NCBI GenBank assembly: GCA_963921195.1
Contig: OY992538.1
Coordinates: forward strand, 8,704,330 to 8,768,329
DNA: 64,000 nucleotides
DNA from: Pegoplata infirma
Taxonomy: Eukaryota > Arthropoda > Insecta > Diptera > Anthomyiidae
Direction: 5' to 3'
In this document: positions 32,376-44,939 of the stretch, one piece after another
Layout of the letters: every line of letters begins with the position of its first letter
Position numbering within the stretch: the stretch's first letter is position 1
Translations under genes and position numbers: made by a program
The notes under the pieces: generated by a model
Seen by the model: only the letters and a program-made list of their open reading frames with translations
What the model was told of the DNA's origin: nothing
Database searches by the model: none

Positions 32376-33275
32376 TACACACAAAAAAAAAAAAAAGTTT
32401 GTAACTTTTTTTTTTTTTGCTACCTCCTATTTGTCAGGACTTCCTTGTTATTTTACAATATTTTTTACTAATAATTTTGTAATTTTACAGACTTTTTACC
32501 AATAAAATTTGTAAATTTACAATTTTTTTTGACGCGATAGAACTTACTAGGAGGTTTCGTGGCTTTACTAGATTTTTTGCTACCTCCTATTTTACGAGAA
32601 TTCCTAGTAAAACCAAAGAGATTTTTTAGTAATTTTACAAGATTTTTAGGGGGTAGGTAAAATTCTCGTAAAATTACGAGGATTTCCTCGTAATTATGAA
32701 TGCGCCAAAAATTGGTAAAATAACCAATTTTATTGGTAAAAATATTGTTTTAAAACCGGAAAAATAAAAACAAATAGTAAACTTACAAGAAAAAATGGTA
32801 AATATGTTTAAAAAAATGGTAAATTTATAAACCATAATGGTAAATTTACAAAAAAAAAAGTTTTTTTTTGTTAAACAACATAAATCCCTGTAGTAAAATA
32901 ATTTTTGTAAAATAACTGTTTTTTTTTTTTTAAATTAACTAGAATCCTCGTAATAAATTTTTCAAAATTGTGCCAACTTTTTTTTATCCTCGTATAACAT
33001 AATTTTTGTAAAATAACAGTTTTTTTTTGTAAATCAACTGGAATCCATACAATAAAAACTTTGTTGTAAAATTGCAGTTTTTTTTTGTAAAATAACCTTT
33101 CAAAATGGTACAATACAATTTCGAAAAAAAAAATTTTAAATAATCAATAAAACTTTAGTTCTCGTTTGAGCAAAGTACAAGATTTTTTTGTTAAAAAACA
33201 AGTAAAATTGTTAAATATTGGTACAACGGGATTACAGGGCATTTTATCAGGCGTTTTACCATTTTTTTTTTTAAT
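32376..33275. mobile_element. Diverged TTTTACAAG-rich element (relative of 8041)
   Basis: Starts ACACACAAAAAAAAAAAAAG and repeats GCTACCTCCTATTT and TTTTACAAGATTTTTA as in 8041-8565. The minus-strand half has four to five units of about 65 bp built on GTAAAATAACNGTTTTTTTTT and GGAATCC. The right end is poorly defined. The lysine-rich minus ORF at 32871-33113 is a translation of these units. Confidence 0.55.
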
Positions 33276-33299
33276 TGTACGAAAATGGAACAAGATTTT

Positions 33300-34290
33300 T
33301 TTAATTTGTTTTTAAAAAAAAATTCACATTTTCTTATAGAAAAATTCTTCTCAGAATCTAACAGATTTTTCTTATACATCTGACATTGAGACTATTTCTA
33401 AAGGAAAAATTTGGACTACATATATCAAAAGTCCCAAATTCATAGAAATTTTTCCTATATAAAAAGTTTCAGACTGTTAAATATTTTTTTGTACAGAAAA
33501 AGTTTCATATTCTGACTGAGATTTTAAAAGTCTAAAATTCATAGAAGTTTTGCCAAAATAAAAAATTTGAGACTCTGAGACATTTTCCGTGTAGAAAAAA
33601 TCTCACATTCTGAGACATTTTTTATATAGAAAAAATTTCACATTTTTCATATAGAAAAGGTCTCAGATTCAGAGACATTTTTCGTATAGAAAAAGTCTTA
33701 AGATTCAAAGACAGATTTTATATAGAAAAAGTCTAAGATTCTGAAACATTTTTCGTATAAAAAAGTCTCAGATTCTGAGATATTTTTCATATAGAAATAG
33801 TCTTAGATATTGAGACATTTTTCGTGTAGAAAAAGTTTTAGATTCTGAAACATTTCTCGTGTAGATTAAGTCTCAGATTCTGATACATTTTTCGTATAGA
33901 AAAATCCGAGACATTTTTCGTATGGAAAAAGTAGTAAATTCTGAGACGTTTTTCGCTTAGAAAAAATCTTAGATTCTGAGACGTTTTTCGTATAGAAAAA
34001 TTCTCAGATTCTGAGACATGTTTGGTATAGCAAAAGGTCTCAGATGCTAAGACATTTTTCATATTTAAAAGTCTTAGATTCTGAGACATTTTTCGTATAG
34101 AAAAATCCGAGATATTTTTCATATGGAAAAAGTAGTAAATTCTGAGACGTTTTTTCGCATAGAAAAAGTCTTAGATTTTAAAACATGTTTCGTATAGAAA
34201 AAGATTCAGATTCTGAAACATTTTTGGTATAGAAAAAGTTTCAGATTTTGAGTAATTTTTAGTAAGGAAACGTCTCAGATTCTGTGATCG
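33300..34290. repeat. Dyad minisatellite, array 7
   Basis: About 26 units of TCTCAGATTCTGAGACATTTTTCGTATAGAAAAAG in a uniform orientation. A higher-order duplication is visible: the segment AAAAATCCGAGACATTTTTC ... AGTAGTAAATTCTGAGACG occurs at about 33900-33958 and again at about 34100-34150. The minus ORF at 33838-34122 is a periodic translation. Confidence 0.88.
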
Positions 34291-34435
34291 AAAAGATCTC
34301 ATTAAAACCCAATTGTTCTACAAAAATATCATGGTTTTAATTAGTAAAGAAAAATTACCTCGAGCTAAAATATCCCTACTAAAAATATTTTTTTTGTTTC
34401 TTTGTCTTAAAACAAATTATAATATGAGTTTAATT

Positions 34436-36524
34436 CAATGTTGGCAATCGATACCTTTTCAATACCGTTATCCGATTCGAAACCCTTTAAATTGAATATC
34501 GGTACCGATATCGGAATCCGGTATCCGAAAACCTTTTCCGGGTTTTTGGTTAAAAATCATGTTTTTTAAAAAAAAAAAAAATTTAAATAAAAATTTGTAA
34601 ATTGTGGTTTTTCTATTAGGTGTCAAAATGACTCCATAAAATGACTCAAAAAAAAAACACATATTTCATCTTATTTCTAAGCAACCCATAGAGTAAAGAT
34701 GATCAGGGATTTTGATAGACCCAAAATAATATGTCACTTTATATAAATTGGTTCTCTTAGTGTTTAAGAGAGTTTTTACATGCAATAGGTAAGGCAACAC
34801 TACACTCAAAAAAATACGTTAGTAGATTTACTATTTTTTTTTTGCTAATGCTAGTTAGCTAACTTTTAGCAAATTTTTAGTTGAGATTAGCATGTTAGCA
34901 AAAAAATCTTGTAAACTTCATTTAGCACATTAGCAATTTTAAACAAACTTTTAACTAATTTCTTTTGCTAAATTCGAAATTGAGTTGACAACATTTTTAC
35001 AAGATTTTTTGCTAACATTAGCAAAAATAAATGGTAAATTTTTTTTTATTTTCAGAAAACTTAAAATGGCGCTATCTCGGAAACTAAGCCAGATAGAGCA
35101 AAATGGAGGCCATTTTTGGTTCTTTGAATCTCCATAGTATCGTCGGTCCTCTTCACATGTGTGGACCCTAATGGGACCTAACTTTGGATCCAAAAAAGTT
35201 AGCATTCCCGAAAATTTTAAAATGCTCATATCTCGGTAAATATTGCCGACACAACAAAAAGTCTAAAACAATTTTTGTAGCTCTCAACACGTAGAACAAG
35301 ACCGGAAAATAATCAAAAGCTCTCCGAGTAATATTTTTGAAGTTATCGAGTTTTTTAATTCTCAAGACCCCAGTGGTCCCCTATAATCACGTATCTCAAA
35401 AACTAAGCAAGGTAGAGCAAAACGGACACAAATTTTGGATCAAAAACTATGACGATTTTTAAGGAACCCAACTAGGCCTAGGCCCTTCGGGGTCGGGACC
35501 TATCGGGTCCGAACCCAATGGGGTCCTCAGATGTGTATGAACTAAGTTCAAAAAAAAAAAATTTAGTTAACTAATTATTAGCAAAACATTTTTGCTAACT
35601 TTAGCAAAAAAATTGTGGGTTCAAAATCAGCAAATTTTCTTGTAGGTTTACAAGCTTTTTTTGCTAACATTACAGTTTTTTTTTTTGAGTGTAAGATAAC
35701 CAACTTATTGAGAGAGCAAAAAAAAACGGCATCCAACCAATATGACATCCACTGAGGCAATTAAGCTTTTTTGTTGGTGTTATAGGTCATCCTTGTGTAG
35801 ACAAGACCACATGCAAAAAAAAATCGCCAAAAAAATTAAGTAATAAAAAATCGCGAAATCGTAACTTCATTACCGATTTCTCCGAGCTAAGCCACTTTAA
35901 AAAAGTATGCTATGGTGAAAACCTTCTGCTGGAACTCCAAAAGCCTCCCCAAAGTATCATAAAATAAAAAAATAAAAATTTGGGCACCCACATTACGCAT
36001 ATAGAAAAATTTTTCAAAAAATCCATACTTTAACAGCGATGCGGGAGTATAAGGAAATTATTGATTTGCACAAAATTTTTATTGAGTCATTTTGACTCCT
36101 AATAGAAACTTTCTGGGTCCCTTTAAGCTCAAAAAAATTGATACGGCCATTGTACTCGTATAATCAACATCTGTGGACCAAAATCGCTGTTTTAATTTTT
36201 TTTTAAACTTTGATCGCTGGTTGCCGACTGAAGATGCTCTTGCAAAATTTTTTCTTAATTTTTCCCACAATAAGCTTTTCTGTGGCCATCGTTAGGCAGG
36301 CAATACGAAACGAAATTCGAAGGTTTAGATTTGACGGGACGCCAAGTTTAAGCTTTAAGTTTTTATATGTTTTTTATATTCCTTCGATAAGTAAGGTAAG
36401 TGCCGGTACTATCGGTATTATCGTAACCGATTCCATTCAAATACCGTAACCGATTCCGAAATAAAATAAAAAACGATTCCAACACCGATATCGATACCGT
36501 TATTCTTTTCGATTGTTAATCTTG
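34436..36524. mobile_element. hAT MITE (CAATGTTGG ends) carrying a TACACTC element
   Basis: The left end CAATGTTGGCAATCGATACC and the right end the reverse complement of CAAGATTAACAATCGAAAAG. The flanks GTTTAATT and GTTTAAAT match at 7 of 8. Subterminal zones (34440-34530 and 36395-36515) are dense in CCGATACCG / CGGTATCGG steps. Same family as 20829-21348. The middle is expanded by the insertion at 34801 and further unassigned sequence. Confidence 0.75.
34801..35693 (+). mobile_element. TACACTC element with GGCGATATCTC core, copy 1
   Basis: Ends TACACTCAAAAAAATACGTT and TTTTTTTTTTTGAGTGTA with TA at each side. Subterminal GCTAACATTAGCAAAA dyads flank a core that contains AAAATGGCGCTATCTCGGAA, GAGCAAAATGGAGGCC, a GTCCTCTTCACATGTGTGGA dyad, and GGGTCC/GGACCC steps. 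A full-length copy in the opposite orientation lies at 59966-60837. The ORFs here are incidental. Confidence 0.85.
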
Positions 36525-38230
36525 GTTTAAATTGTACCAAAAAATGTTTTTTTTTGTCATGCGACTTTTTACTTTCCTGCGGTCCCAAAAGCAACAGCAA
36601 CGAACTAGCTAATAATAATTTTTTATACTGTCCCTGATGATGTTATTCAATGTAAAACCAAATATTGGAGGAATGAATTAAAGAAGATTTAAAAAAAGGA
36701 AGAAAGACCTCGAGCTTGATTATTTACTATTATTTATGTTAATAAAAAGGTCGAATAACAATTAAATTTATTTATTATTAAAAATAATATAAAATAAATA
36801 ACTTTTTCCCTTACCCAAACTCATAATGGTAAGAGTATGATGTTGTATACAATCAAAACGATTGTGTTTATTAATCGCAATAAATGTTGGCATATAAAAA
36901 TATATATATAAAAAAAAAATCGTAAATACAAGAAAAACGTGTAAAAAAGAAATAGTGCAAAATATTTTTTATGTAGCGTGGTTTCAAACACTTTTATCCA
37001 TTGACCTAATGATCCATTAAGGGAACTCCATTAGTGTTAATATCTTGACTGCTACAACAACAACTCGGTTCTACATAGTACAGCTACTGGGTAAATCTAT
37101 AGAAAAGATTTTTTTTTTTTAATTTTTATAAAGGAGGGTGTCAATACTAAATGGACAATGATGGTTTGAGCTTGGTTGGGTTCCTCTACCATCCATCACT
37201 ATTACAAATACATAAACAAACTTTTTCTGCCTTCGACTAACTACTCCAACTACACCATGGTTGACGTCGATATTTTTAAGTTCTGGCTTTAATATTTCTA
37301 TAGCTACAAGTGCATGACACATTTTATGCATTCCAATCAAGTCTGATGAATGTTTTACAAGTTTTTTTTTTTTTTTAAAAAAAAAAATTTTTTCTTAAAA
37401 ACTAGTAGACGAACAATTCAAAGAGTATTGAACTGAAACAAAAAATCCTTAAAAAACAAAAAAAAAAAATTTAAGCTCTCACTGTGATTGTGAATGATTT
37501 TTCATAAATGCCTTTTGGGCACTTTTGGTTTATGTTATTCACGTGCCTTGTACGTGATGTACTTTATTGGTATCAACAAAACTTTCAAATGATTTCAGGA
37601 TTTCTATACATTTATGCATTGGGTAGAGTATGCTCGTGTGTCTGTAATTGTATTGCAAAATAAAATTGTACAGGAGAAAAAAGAGAAAATATGTATATGA
37701 ATGAAATCATTGGTAATGGATTATGGCCTGTGTCAAAAAATGCCTGTCAGACAATTAGTGTTCGTGGCAGGCCTATCTATACATATCATCGATACTCTTG
37801 ACATTTGATGATGATGATGATGACTTTCCCTCTTTTTTTTTTTTGCTTTCTTTATTTTTTAAACTTTTGTCTTTTACCATTTGTACTATTAAATACAGAA
37901 TTTTCTATATGCACGTATTGAATTTATATGTACAAATGTATTGTCTGTCACTAGTACTCGTCAGACATCAATATCATACAGTATATATGAATTTTGTTAA
38001 GTACCAAGTGCATGTGGCGTTCATAGTGACAAAGTTATGACACTAGTAATTTGAGTGGTGCTAAGTAGAGTGCACTGTAAATGAAGATACACGGGGGCGT
38101 AGGTAAAAAGAGGAGAAACTCTTTAACTTTTGTGCCATTGCCCATAGGAATCATGAATAAGTTTAGGCTGTTTGTATGCGCTCCTTGATTCAGGATTCCT
38201 ATTCAAAAGGTGCTGCCAGTTCAGAAAAAT
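36525..38230. other. Probably single-copy DNA with simple repeats
   Basis: (GAT)n at 37806-37823, poly-T/A tracts at 37362-37390 and 37455-37470. ORFs of 60-80 codons on both strands have biased composition and no recognised domain. No transposon ends were identified. Confidence 0.45.
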
Positions 38231-38400
38231 TTCTGTTAGGTACCCTCCACAATGTTAAAAGATCATTATTTGAACAAAGTCTTTTGAAAAAAATTTTTTA
38301 TAAAAAAATTGGTAAAGAAATTAATTTTGAGAAAAAAAATTAAAAAAAAAATCGCGGTAAAAAATTATGAAAAAAAAATTTTGGTTTCGAGTAGGTTTAT
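38231..38400 (-). mobile_element. DINE-1-like tail fragment
   Basis: GGTACCCTCCACAATGTTAAAAGATC is the minus-strand 3' tail motif found in the other copies (CATTGTGGAGGGTA). The rest is too diverged to follow. Confidence 0.5.
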
Positions 38401-38487
38401 TCTAACTCGAGGTCAATATTTTCTTACGAATTAAAACTATGATATTCTCATAGAATAACTTTCAAGAAAATTATTTAAATTTATTAA

Positions 38488-38555
38488 TGCTGGTAATTTT
38501 TGCACGACTTTGTCGACACGCGTTTCGGAATTTGTCAGATTCCATTGTCAAGACT
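38488..38555 (-). repeat. Possible Penelope-like terminal segment
   Basis: On the minus strand: TCTGACAAATTCCGAAACGCG then TGTCGACAAAGTCGTGC. The CTGA ... GAAACGCG arrangement resembles the hammerhead-ribozyme-like motif at Penelope-like element ends. No reverse transcriptase or GIY-YIG sequence lies nearby. Family assignment is tentative. Confidence 0.35.
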
Positions 38556-38599
38556 ATTTAGCAAATGTAATAGCTGAAAAGTTATTCGATAAAGGGACC

Positions 38600-39307
38600 T
38601 GTTGACCTAAACGTCAAAGCTCAATGCCCTATAACCTACAACAGCGAGTTTTTCACCGATCTAGTTATAGTATAGTAACTACTACCCAAGAGATCTTTGT
38701 GCAAATTTGATGACATCAATTTTTAAAAGTGTCTTCACTTGTGGTATTTTTCCCCCATATATGAAAACTTTTGAAAAAAAATAATTATTTCTATCTTCTA
38801 ACCACGTCTCTGCTTTTATCCTTAAGTAGGGTAGTTTATAATAAAGTTTAGTTTAAATACAGGGGTGGTTGTATAACTACGAGTAAACAACTCCAAACAT
38901 TATTGGTAAAAAATATATAATAAGGAACACTACTATGTTTGTATGTGGGATAAGTACAAACAATTCAAAAGGGGATAATATGTACAACAAACAGAACAGG
39001 GTTAACAAGCATTCATTAGAAAATATTGTACAATTGACATTAAAACTAGTTACGAATTTGACAAATTGATTTTTCATGCACTCTCTGGGGAAGTTCATGA
39101 ATGCTGATGAACGAATGAACGAACGAACGAGTAAACTACAAAAGTTGAATGAAGCTGATAGATAGAACCAACTTTAACTTTATCATGTTAATGAACTATG
39201 AATGATGTTTTAAGAAAAATATGATGTCTTAAGAAAAAAAAAACTACAACATCATAAACGATGTCAAAAATGAATCCTAAAGGATTTTACAATAACAAAA
39301 AATATAT
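38600..39307. other. Gene-free stretch
   Basis: A (GAAC)n run at 39111-39131. The 73-codon minus ORF at 38877-39098 is hydrophobic (several F/L/I runs) but has no recognised family. Not called. Confidence 0.4.
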
Positions 39308-39315
39308 ACATACAT

Positions 39316-40425
39316 TAGAGTGTCCCTTATTTTGGAAATGTTGGAAATCTTGAGACGGTACCCGCTCATTTTTTTCCTTTTGACTTAAAAATAACTCAGG
39401 AAAAATTTTACGCCCCTAGGACCACGCCTTCCCTACGCGACGGGGCCTTAAAGAGCGGGGCCTAAAATATCATTTTTCCATACAAACCAAAAAAATTTTT
39501 TTTTTGTTTTTAATTTTTTTGTTATTAATTATTATATTACTTGGTTTGCTTATTCACGACAAAAAATTTGATTTTGGAGGGATAAGTCTTTCAGCGCTAA
39601 AAAATTTTTCGCAAAAAAAAAATTTGGGCGGCCGGGGTCCTACAGTAAAAAATTTTTAAAAAATATTTTTTTTTAGTTTTGACCAGCAACGGTTTTAGTT
39701 GCTATGTTGCTTTAAATGATATATATTCCAAAAAAAAAATTATTCATATCTGTGACATCTTTATCTTTTTCGAAAAAAAAAATTTTGAGCCGTAGGAATC
39801 CTACGGTAAAAAATTTTTAAAAAATATTTTTTTTTAGTTTTGAAAAGCAATGGTTTTAGTTTTTATGTTGTTTTTAATGATATATATTCCAAAAAAAATA
39901 TTATTCATATTTGTGACATTTTTATCGTGTATCGAAAAAAATCATCAATGCATTTTTTACCCTTTTTTAGAACACGATTAAGATGTCACAGATACAAAAA
40001 ATATTTTTTTATGAATATATATCATTTAAAGCAACATAGCAGCTAAAACCGTTGCTGGTCAAAACTAAAAAAAAATATTTTTTAAAAATTTTTTACTGTA
40101 GGACCCCGGCGGCTCAAAATTTTTTTTTGCGAAAAATTTTTTAGCGCTGAAAGACTTATCCCACCAAAATCAAATTTTTTGTTGTGAATAAGCAAACCAA
40201 GTAATATAATAAATAATAACAAAAAAATTAAAAATCAAAAAAAAAATTTTTTGGTTTGTATGGAAAAATGATTTTTTAGGCCCCGCTCTTTAAGGGCCCG
40301 TCGCGTAGGGAAGGCGTGGTCCTAGGGGCGTAAAATTTTTCCTGAGTTATTTTTAAGTCAAAAGGAAAAAAATGAGCGGGTACCGTCTCAAGATTTCCAA
40401 CATTTCCAAAATAAGGGACACTCTA
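39316..40425. mobile_element. hAT-like foldback, TAGAGTGTCCC ends, 8-bp duplication
   Basis: A 1,110-bp palindrome with arms of about 530 bp centred near 39900. The ends TAGAGTGTCCCTTATTTTGG and its complement are perfect. ACATACAT flanks both sides exactly (39308-39315, 40426-40433). Arms contain CCTAGGGGCGTAAAATTTTT and CTGAAAGACTTATCCC. Related sequence appears near 54640-54800. Confidence 0.9.
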
Positions 40426-40433
40426 ACATACAT

Positions 40434-40777
40434 GTAGTATACATCAAGCTAATCAATTTTGTTTCTCTTTTGTATCATCAAATTTTTAAGAAAGGATATT
40501 AAATTTTAAAATAAAAAAAATAACACGAAAATCAGCAAACATACCGCAAAAAACTACAAGAAAAAAAAACATATTTTCCAACTCATTTCATCTGCTCATG
40601 CTATGAGGCATTACTAATACAATTTTTTAGATTAGCATCTACCAAAAAAAAAAAAAAAAACTTGAATAAATAAACCGTGACTAGCAGTAAAGGAAGAGCA
40701 AAGTAACAATCTAGCTAAGTAGCGAATTCATATAAGTTGCTGTCTGTCGTAGTGTAGTATATTTACGAGTTCAAATA
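40434..40777. other. Short gene-free stretch
   Basis: AT-rich, with a poly-A tract at 40643-40661. Nothing recognised. Confidence 0.45.
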
Positions 40778-41643
40778 CACTGTGCAACAAATTTTTGGGT
40801 CTCCGTGTGTATCTTGATTAAAGAGTACCGTAAGTAGGGTAAAAAGGGTTTTGAAAACTTAGAACCAGTTCTTTTTTTATGGCCTGCTAAAGTTTTCATT
40901 TTTTTTTAAGGCACTTCGAATAACTCAAAGTAAATGTCTATTAAATGTCAGAATTTCGAGATATCTTAGCTTGAAGTGGAAAAAAAAAACGATTTTCGCC
41001 ATATTCGAGACGTTATAACTGTGAAAGTCGCCTTTGTTGATAAAACCTGATATGTAGTCTGAAAGTCCTACAAATTACATTTAAAATTAATGTTTAACCT
41101 TTATAATATCTTGTTTCATCTCTGAGATATCTTAACCTGAAGTTTGTTCTCGTTTCGTGACTCTGGATGCGGCTGATATATACAAATTTCAACGGGCGTT
41201 CAAACTTCAAAAAGCATTTTTATTTTGTTTTTTTAATTAGCAATTTAGGAATTTTATAAGCTCGTCGTAAAATAAAGGGGAAATGTAGCAAATTTGCATT
41301 CATAGGAATACAGCGAAAACCTGAAATTTTTTAAACTTCGTGTTAAGATATCTCAGAGAAGAAATAATATATAACAGAGCTTAAGCATTAATTTCAAAGG
41401 TATGAAGTAGGACTTTCAGACTACATATCAGGATTCATAAATAAAGGTGAAATCGCGAAGTTATGACGTCTCGAATATGGCGAAAAACAGGGGTTTTTAA
41501 AACTTTAAGCGAAGATATCTCTATAAAACCAGATGTGATGGAGAAATTCTGAGTACAGATTTGGACTCAGCGCAGCTCAAACCCTTAGAAAAGTATATTC
41601 TAGTCCCGAGGTTTCGATTTTTTTTTAATTTTGTTGGCCTGTG
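40778..41643. mobile_element. Foldback, CACTGTGCAACA ends, TA duplication
   Basis: The left end CACTGTGCAACAAATTTTTG and the right end the reverse complement of CACAGGCCAACAAAATT, each flanked by TA. Arms of about 300 bp pair around 41215 (GGACTTTCAGACTACATATC with GATATGTAGTCTGAAAGTCC). Same terminal type as 28033 but different arms. Confidence 0.72.
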
Positions 41644-41821
41644 TAATCTTTAAAAAAATACTTTCTTTAAAAACGATTGCTTTCGGGACAATTTTAAACT
41701 AAGATCATTGATTCTAAGCGAGACTTCAAACAGTGTTATAATTATAGCCCTAACTCCCGCTGTGTGCAAAAAAAACGATGCCATTGACCGGAGCAAGATA
41801 TGGCATGCTCTTGCTAATAAG

Positions 41822-43390
41822 TAGGGATGAGATTTTCATGCACTAAAAAATCGAAAATATGCGCTTAAAACATGCACTAAAAAATTCAAAATATGCACTA
41901 AAAAAACTTTTAAAACTTTATATAAGCAAGATTTTTTAGAAATTAACACAATTTATAACAAGTATAAAAACTAAGTTCGACTTGGTCGAATCTATGAATA
42001 CCCTCCACAATGTCATCTGATAGTAATTTTCCAAAAAAATTTCAAAAAATTGCATCACAAATTTTTTATTAGAAATATATTATTTTGAGTAAAACTTTTT
42101 TTTAATCAATCAAATTTTTTTAAGTATAAAATTTTTTTGACTGTCAGCATTTTTTTGAGTGTGGCATTTCATTAAAAAAAAATTATGTATACATTTTTTT
42201 TTGAGTGTAACATTTTTTTAGTGTAAATATTTTTTTAAGTGTACAATTTCTTTGAGTAACAAAATTACTTTGTAAAATATTTTTGTTGTTTTATACCTAT
42301 ATGCAATACAAAAAAAAATATTTCACATATTTCTCTCTTTTAATTTTACTTCATTTGATTTTTTTCTCCAAAAATTCTAACTATACACCGTTACATACAG
42401 TTACAAACACAATAAAAATATTTACTTGTCTAACAACTAAACTGCACCCCACCACAAGAAAACAAACAACAACAAGTTTTACAAAACTGGTATTTCACCA
42501 TGCTTTTAAAACTTGTTTAACAAGTTTTCAACAATTTAAGGTGAAACAAATCTGAAATTGAGTGCTTTGCTTATAACTTTTGAACCACTGAACCGATTTT
42601 GCTGAAATTCAAAACCAAACTTCCTTGTGGAGCGACAAATATATATGCTAAGCTTCAGCCCCCTCAGAATTGCCCTTCGAAAGTTATAGTGGTTTTAATC
42701 TTGTAAATTCGAAAAATACCCATGCCGAAATTTACTCTTTTGCTCATAACTTTTGAACCACTGGACCGATTTCGCTGGATTGCAATACCAACCTGACCCG
42801 GTAAATGGAGAACATATATGTTAAACTTCAGGAGCCTCCGTAAAGTCTTTCAAAAGTTAGCGTGTTTTCAACGGACAGACAGACAGACGGACGGACGGAC
42901 GGACGGACGGACGGACATCGCTAGATCGACTTAAAATCGATCAAGGATCATGAATATATATGCTTTATGGGGTCCTAGACCAATATTTCGATGTGTTACA
43001 AACGGAATGACAAACTTATATATACCCTCTATCACTAGAGTGGAGGGTATAAAAAAAAAAAATTAAAAAAAAAATTAAATTTTTCTTATTTTCAAAATAA
43101 GTTTTTAAAATTAAATTTAGTTTTTGAAACAAATAAATTTCAATTTGGGTTTTTGCTAATTTATGCCAAAATATGCAAAAATATGCACTTAAAAGAAGGA
43201 AATATGCACAAAATATGCATTTAAAACCAAAATATGCAAAAATATGCATTTTCACCAAAATATGCAAAAATATGCAAAAACAAATCGATGCCATTTTAAT
43301 GCAAATTTCTTGATTCGGAAAGATAATTGGTCTATATCGTTTTTAGACTATCGACAAAAAACATGCATTTGCATGGAAATCTCATCCCTA
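41822..43390. mobile_element. hAT-like MITE, TAGGGATGAGATTT ends, ATATGCA arrays
   Basis: The left end TAGGGATGAGATTTTCATGC and right end GCATGGAAATCTCATCCCTA. CTAATAAG is duplicated exactly on both sides (41814-41821, 43391-43398), within the LINE. Both subterminal regions are dense in ATATGCA (41865-41900 and 43155-43285), and the ORF at 43016-43294 is only a translation of that motif. It carries a DINE-like copy (41969-43050). Confidence 0.9.
41969..43050 (-). mobile_element. DINE-1/INE-1-like element nested in a hAT MITE
   Basis: A complete minus-strand copy: TATACCCTCCACTCTAGTGA hairpin at 43050, GTCCGTCCGTCC tract of nine units (42877-42915), two CGGTCCAGTGGTTCAAAAGT modules, an ACACTCAAAAAAA zone, and the GATTCGACCAAGTCGAACTT tail at 41969. 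The ORF at 42283-42555 lies inside it and is not a gene. Confidence 0.8.
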
Positions 43391-43499
43391 CTAATAAGGG
43401 TATACCTGCTAAGATTATCCACCTCATAAAAGCACAGTATGATAACCAGTGGCGTATACAGGATTTGGTATCAAATAACAAGTACAATATTAAAAATTT

Positions 43500-44939
43500 T
43501 TTGAAGAAAAATGTTTTGAAACTGAAAATTTTTCTGTTAAAAAAATCTCAAAATCTGAAAAATTTTTCTTAGAATTTGAAACTTTTCAACTTAAGATTCT
43601 AATGAAAAAACAATCTTAGAACCTGAAGTTTTATGTACACAAAAAATGGATCTAATTGTAAGTAAAATGTAGTCAAATCTTAAAATGCGACTTTGTCTTT
43701 CAGAAAAATGTCTCAGAATCTTACACTTTTCTAAAATAAAATGTCTCAGAATCTAAAACTTTCTATAAGAAAAATGTCTGAGAATCTAAGACTTTTTTAT
43801 AGTAATAATGTCTTAAAATAATGGCCTTTTTCTCAGAATCTATGACTTTTTCTATAGGAAAAATTTCTCAGAATCTGAGACTTTTTCTATAAAGAATTCT
43901 CAGAATTATGTCTCTGAATCTGAAAAATGTCTCAAAATCTGAGGATTTTTCTTTAAAAAAAATTCTTAGAATCTGAGGCTTTTCTATATGAAAAATGTTT
44001 TAGAGTCGGAAACTTTCTAAAGGAACATTTTTTCAGAATTTTTCTTACAATCTAGGAAAATGTATCAGAATCTTATACTTTTTTTACGAAAAATGCCCCA
44101 GAATCAACGAATTTTTCTTAAGGAAAATTATCTCAAAATCTAAGATTTTGTGTATAGAAAAAATGTCTCAGAGACACAAGCTGAGACTTTTGGTATAGAA
44201 AAATGCTCAAAATCTGAGACTTTTTCTATTGTAAAAATATATTTTTCTATAAGAATAATGTCTCAGAATCTGAGTATTTTTCAATGGGAAAAATATTTCA
44301 GAATCTGAGACTTTTTATTTAGGAAAAATATCTTAGAATCCGAGGCTTTTTCTATATGAAAAATGTTTTCGAATCTGACAATTTCCTATAGGCAAAATTT
44401 CTCAGAATCTGAGACTTGTTCTATAGGAAAATGTCTAAGAATTTATAAATTTTTCTATAGGAAAAGTGTTTAAGCATCTGATGCTTTTTCTATATGAAAA
44501 ATTATTCCGAATCTGACAATTTCCTATAGGCAAAATTCCTCAGAATCTGAGACTTGTTCTATAGGAAAATGTCTAAGAATTTGTAAATTTTTCTATAGGA
44601 AAAGTGTTTTAGCATCTGAGACTTTTTCGATAAAAAAAATGTCTCAGAATCTAAGAAATTTTCTGTAGAAAAAATTTCTGAGAATCTGAGACATTTTCTA
44701 TAGGAAAAATGTCGAAGAATCTGAGACTTTTTCTATAGGAAAAATGTTTCAGAATTTGACAATTTTTCTATAGGAAAAATGTCTAAGAATCTGAGACTTT
44801 TTCTATAGGAAAAATGTCTTAGAATTTTAGACTTTTTCTATAGGAAAATTTTCTCAGAATCTGAATTATTTTTCTTATAGAAAAAGCGAAGATTTTCTCA
44901 GAATCTAAAACTTTTTGTGTAGAATGTTTTAGAATCTGA
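43500..44939. repeat. Dyad minisatellite, array 8 (largest)
   Basis: About 40 units, best preserved at 44690-44880, where GAATCTGAGACTTTTTCTAT plus AGGAAAAATGTCTAA makes exactly 35 bp. A higher-order duplication of about 120 bp is visible (GGCAAAATTTCTCAGAATC at 44392 and GGCAAAATTCCTCAGAATC at 44528). Confidence 0.9.

Noticed and set aside
38877..39098. Hydrophobic 73-codon ORF as a possible membrane protein
   Set aside because: F/L/I content is expected from T-rich DNA; no start context, splice signals or family recognised.
43016..43294. ORF rich in CIF/CAYF residues (92 codons, minus strand)
   Set aside because: A direct translation of the ATATGCA motif array at the right end of a hAT-like MITE.
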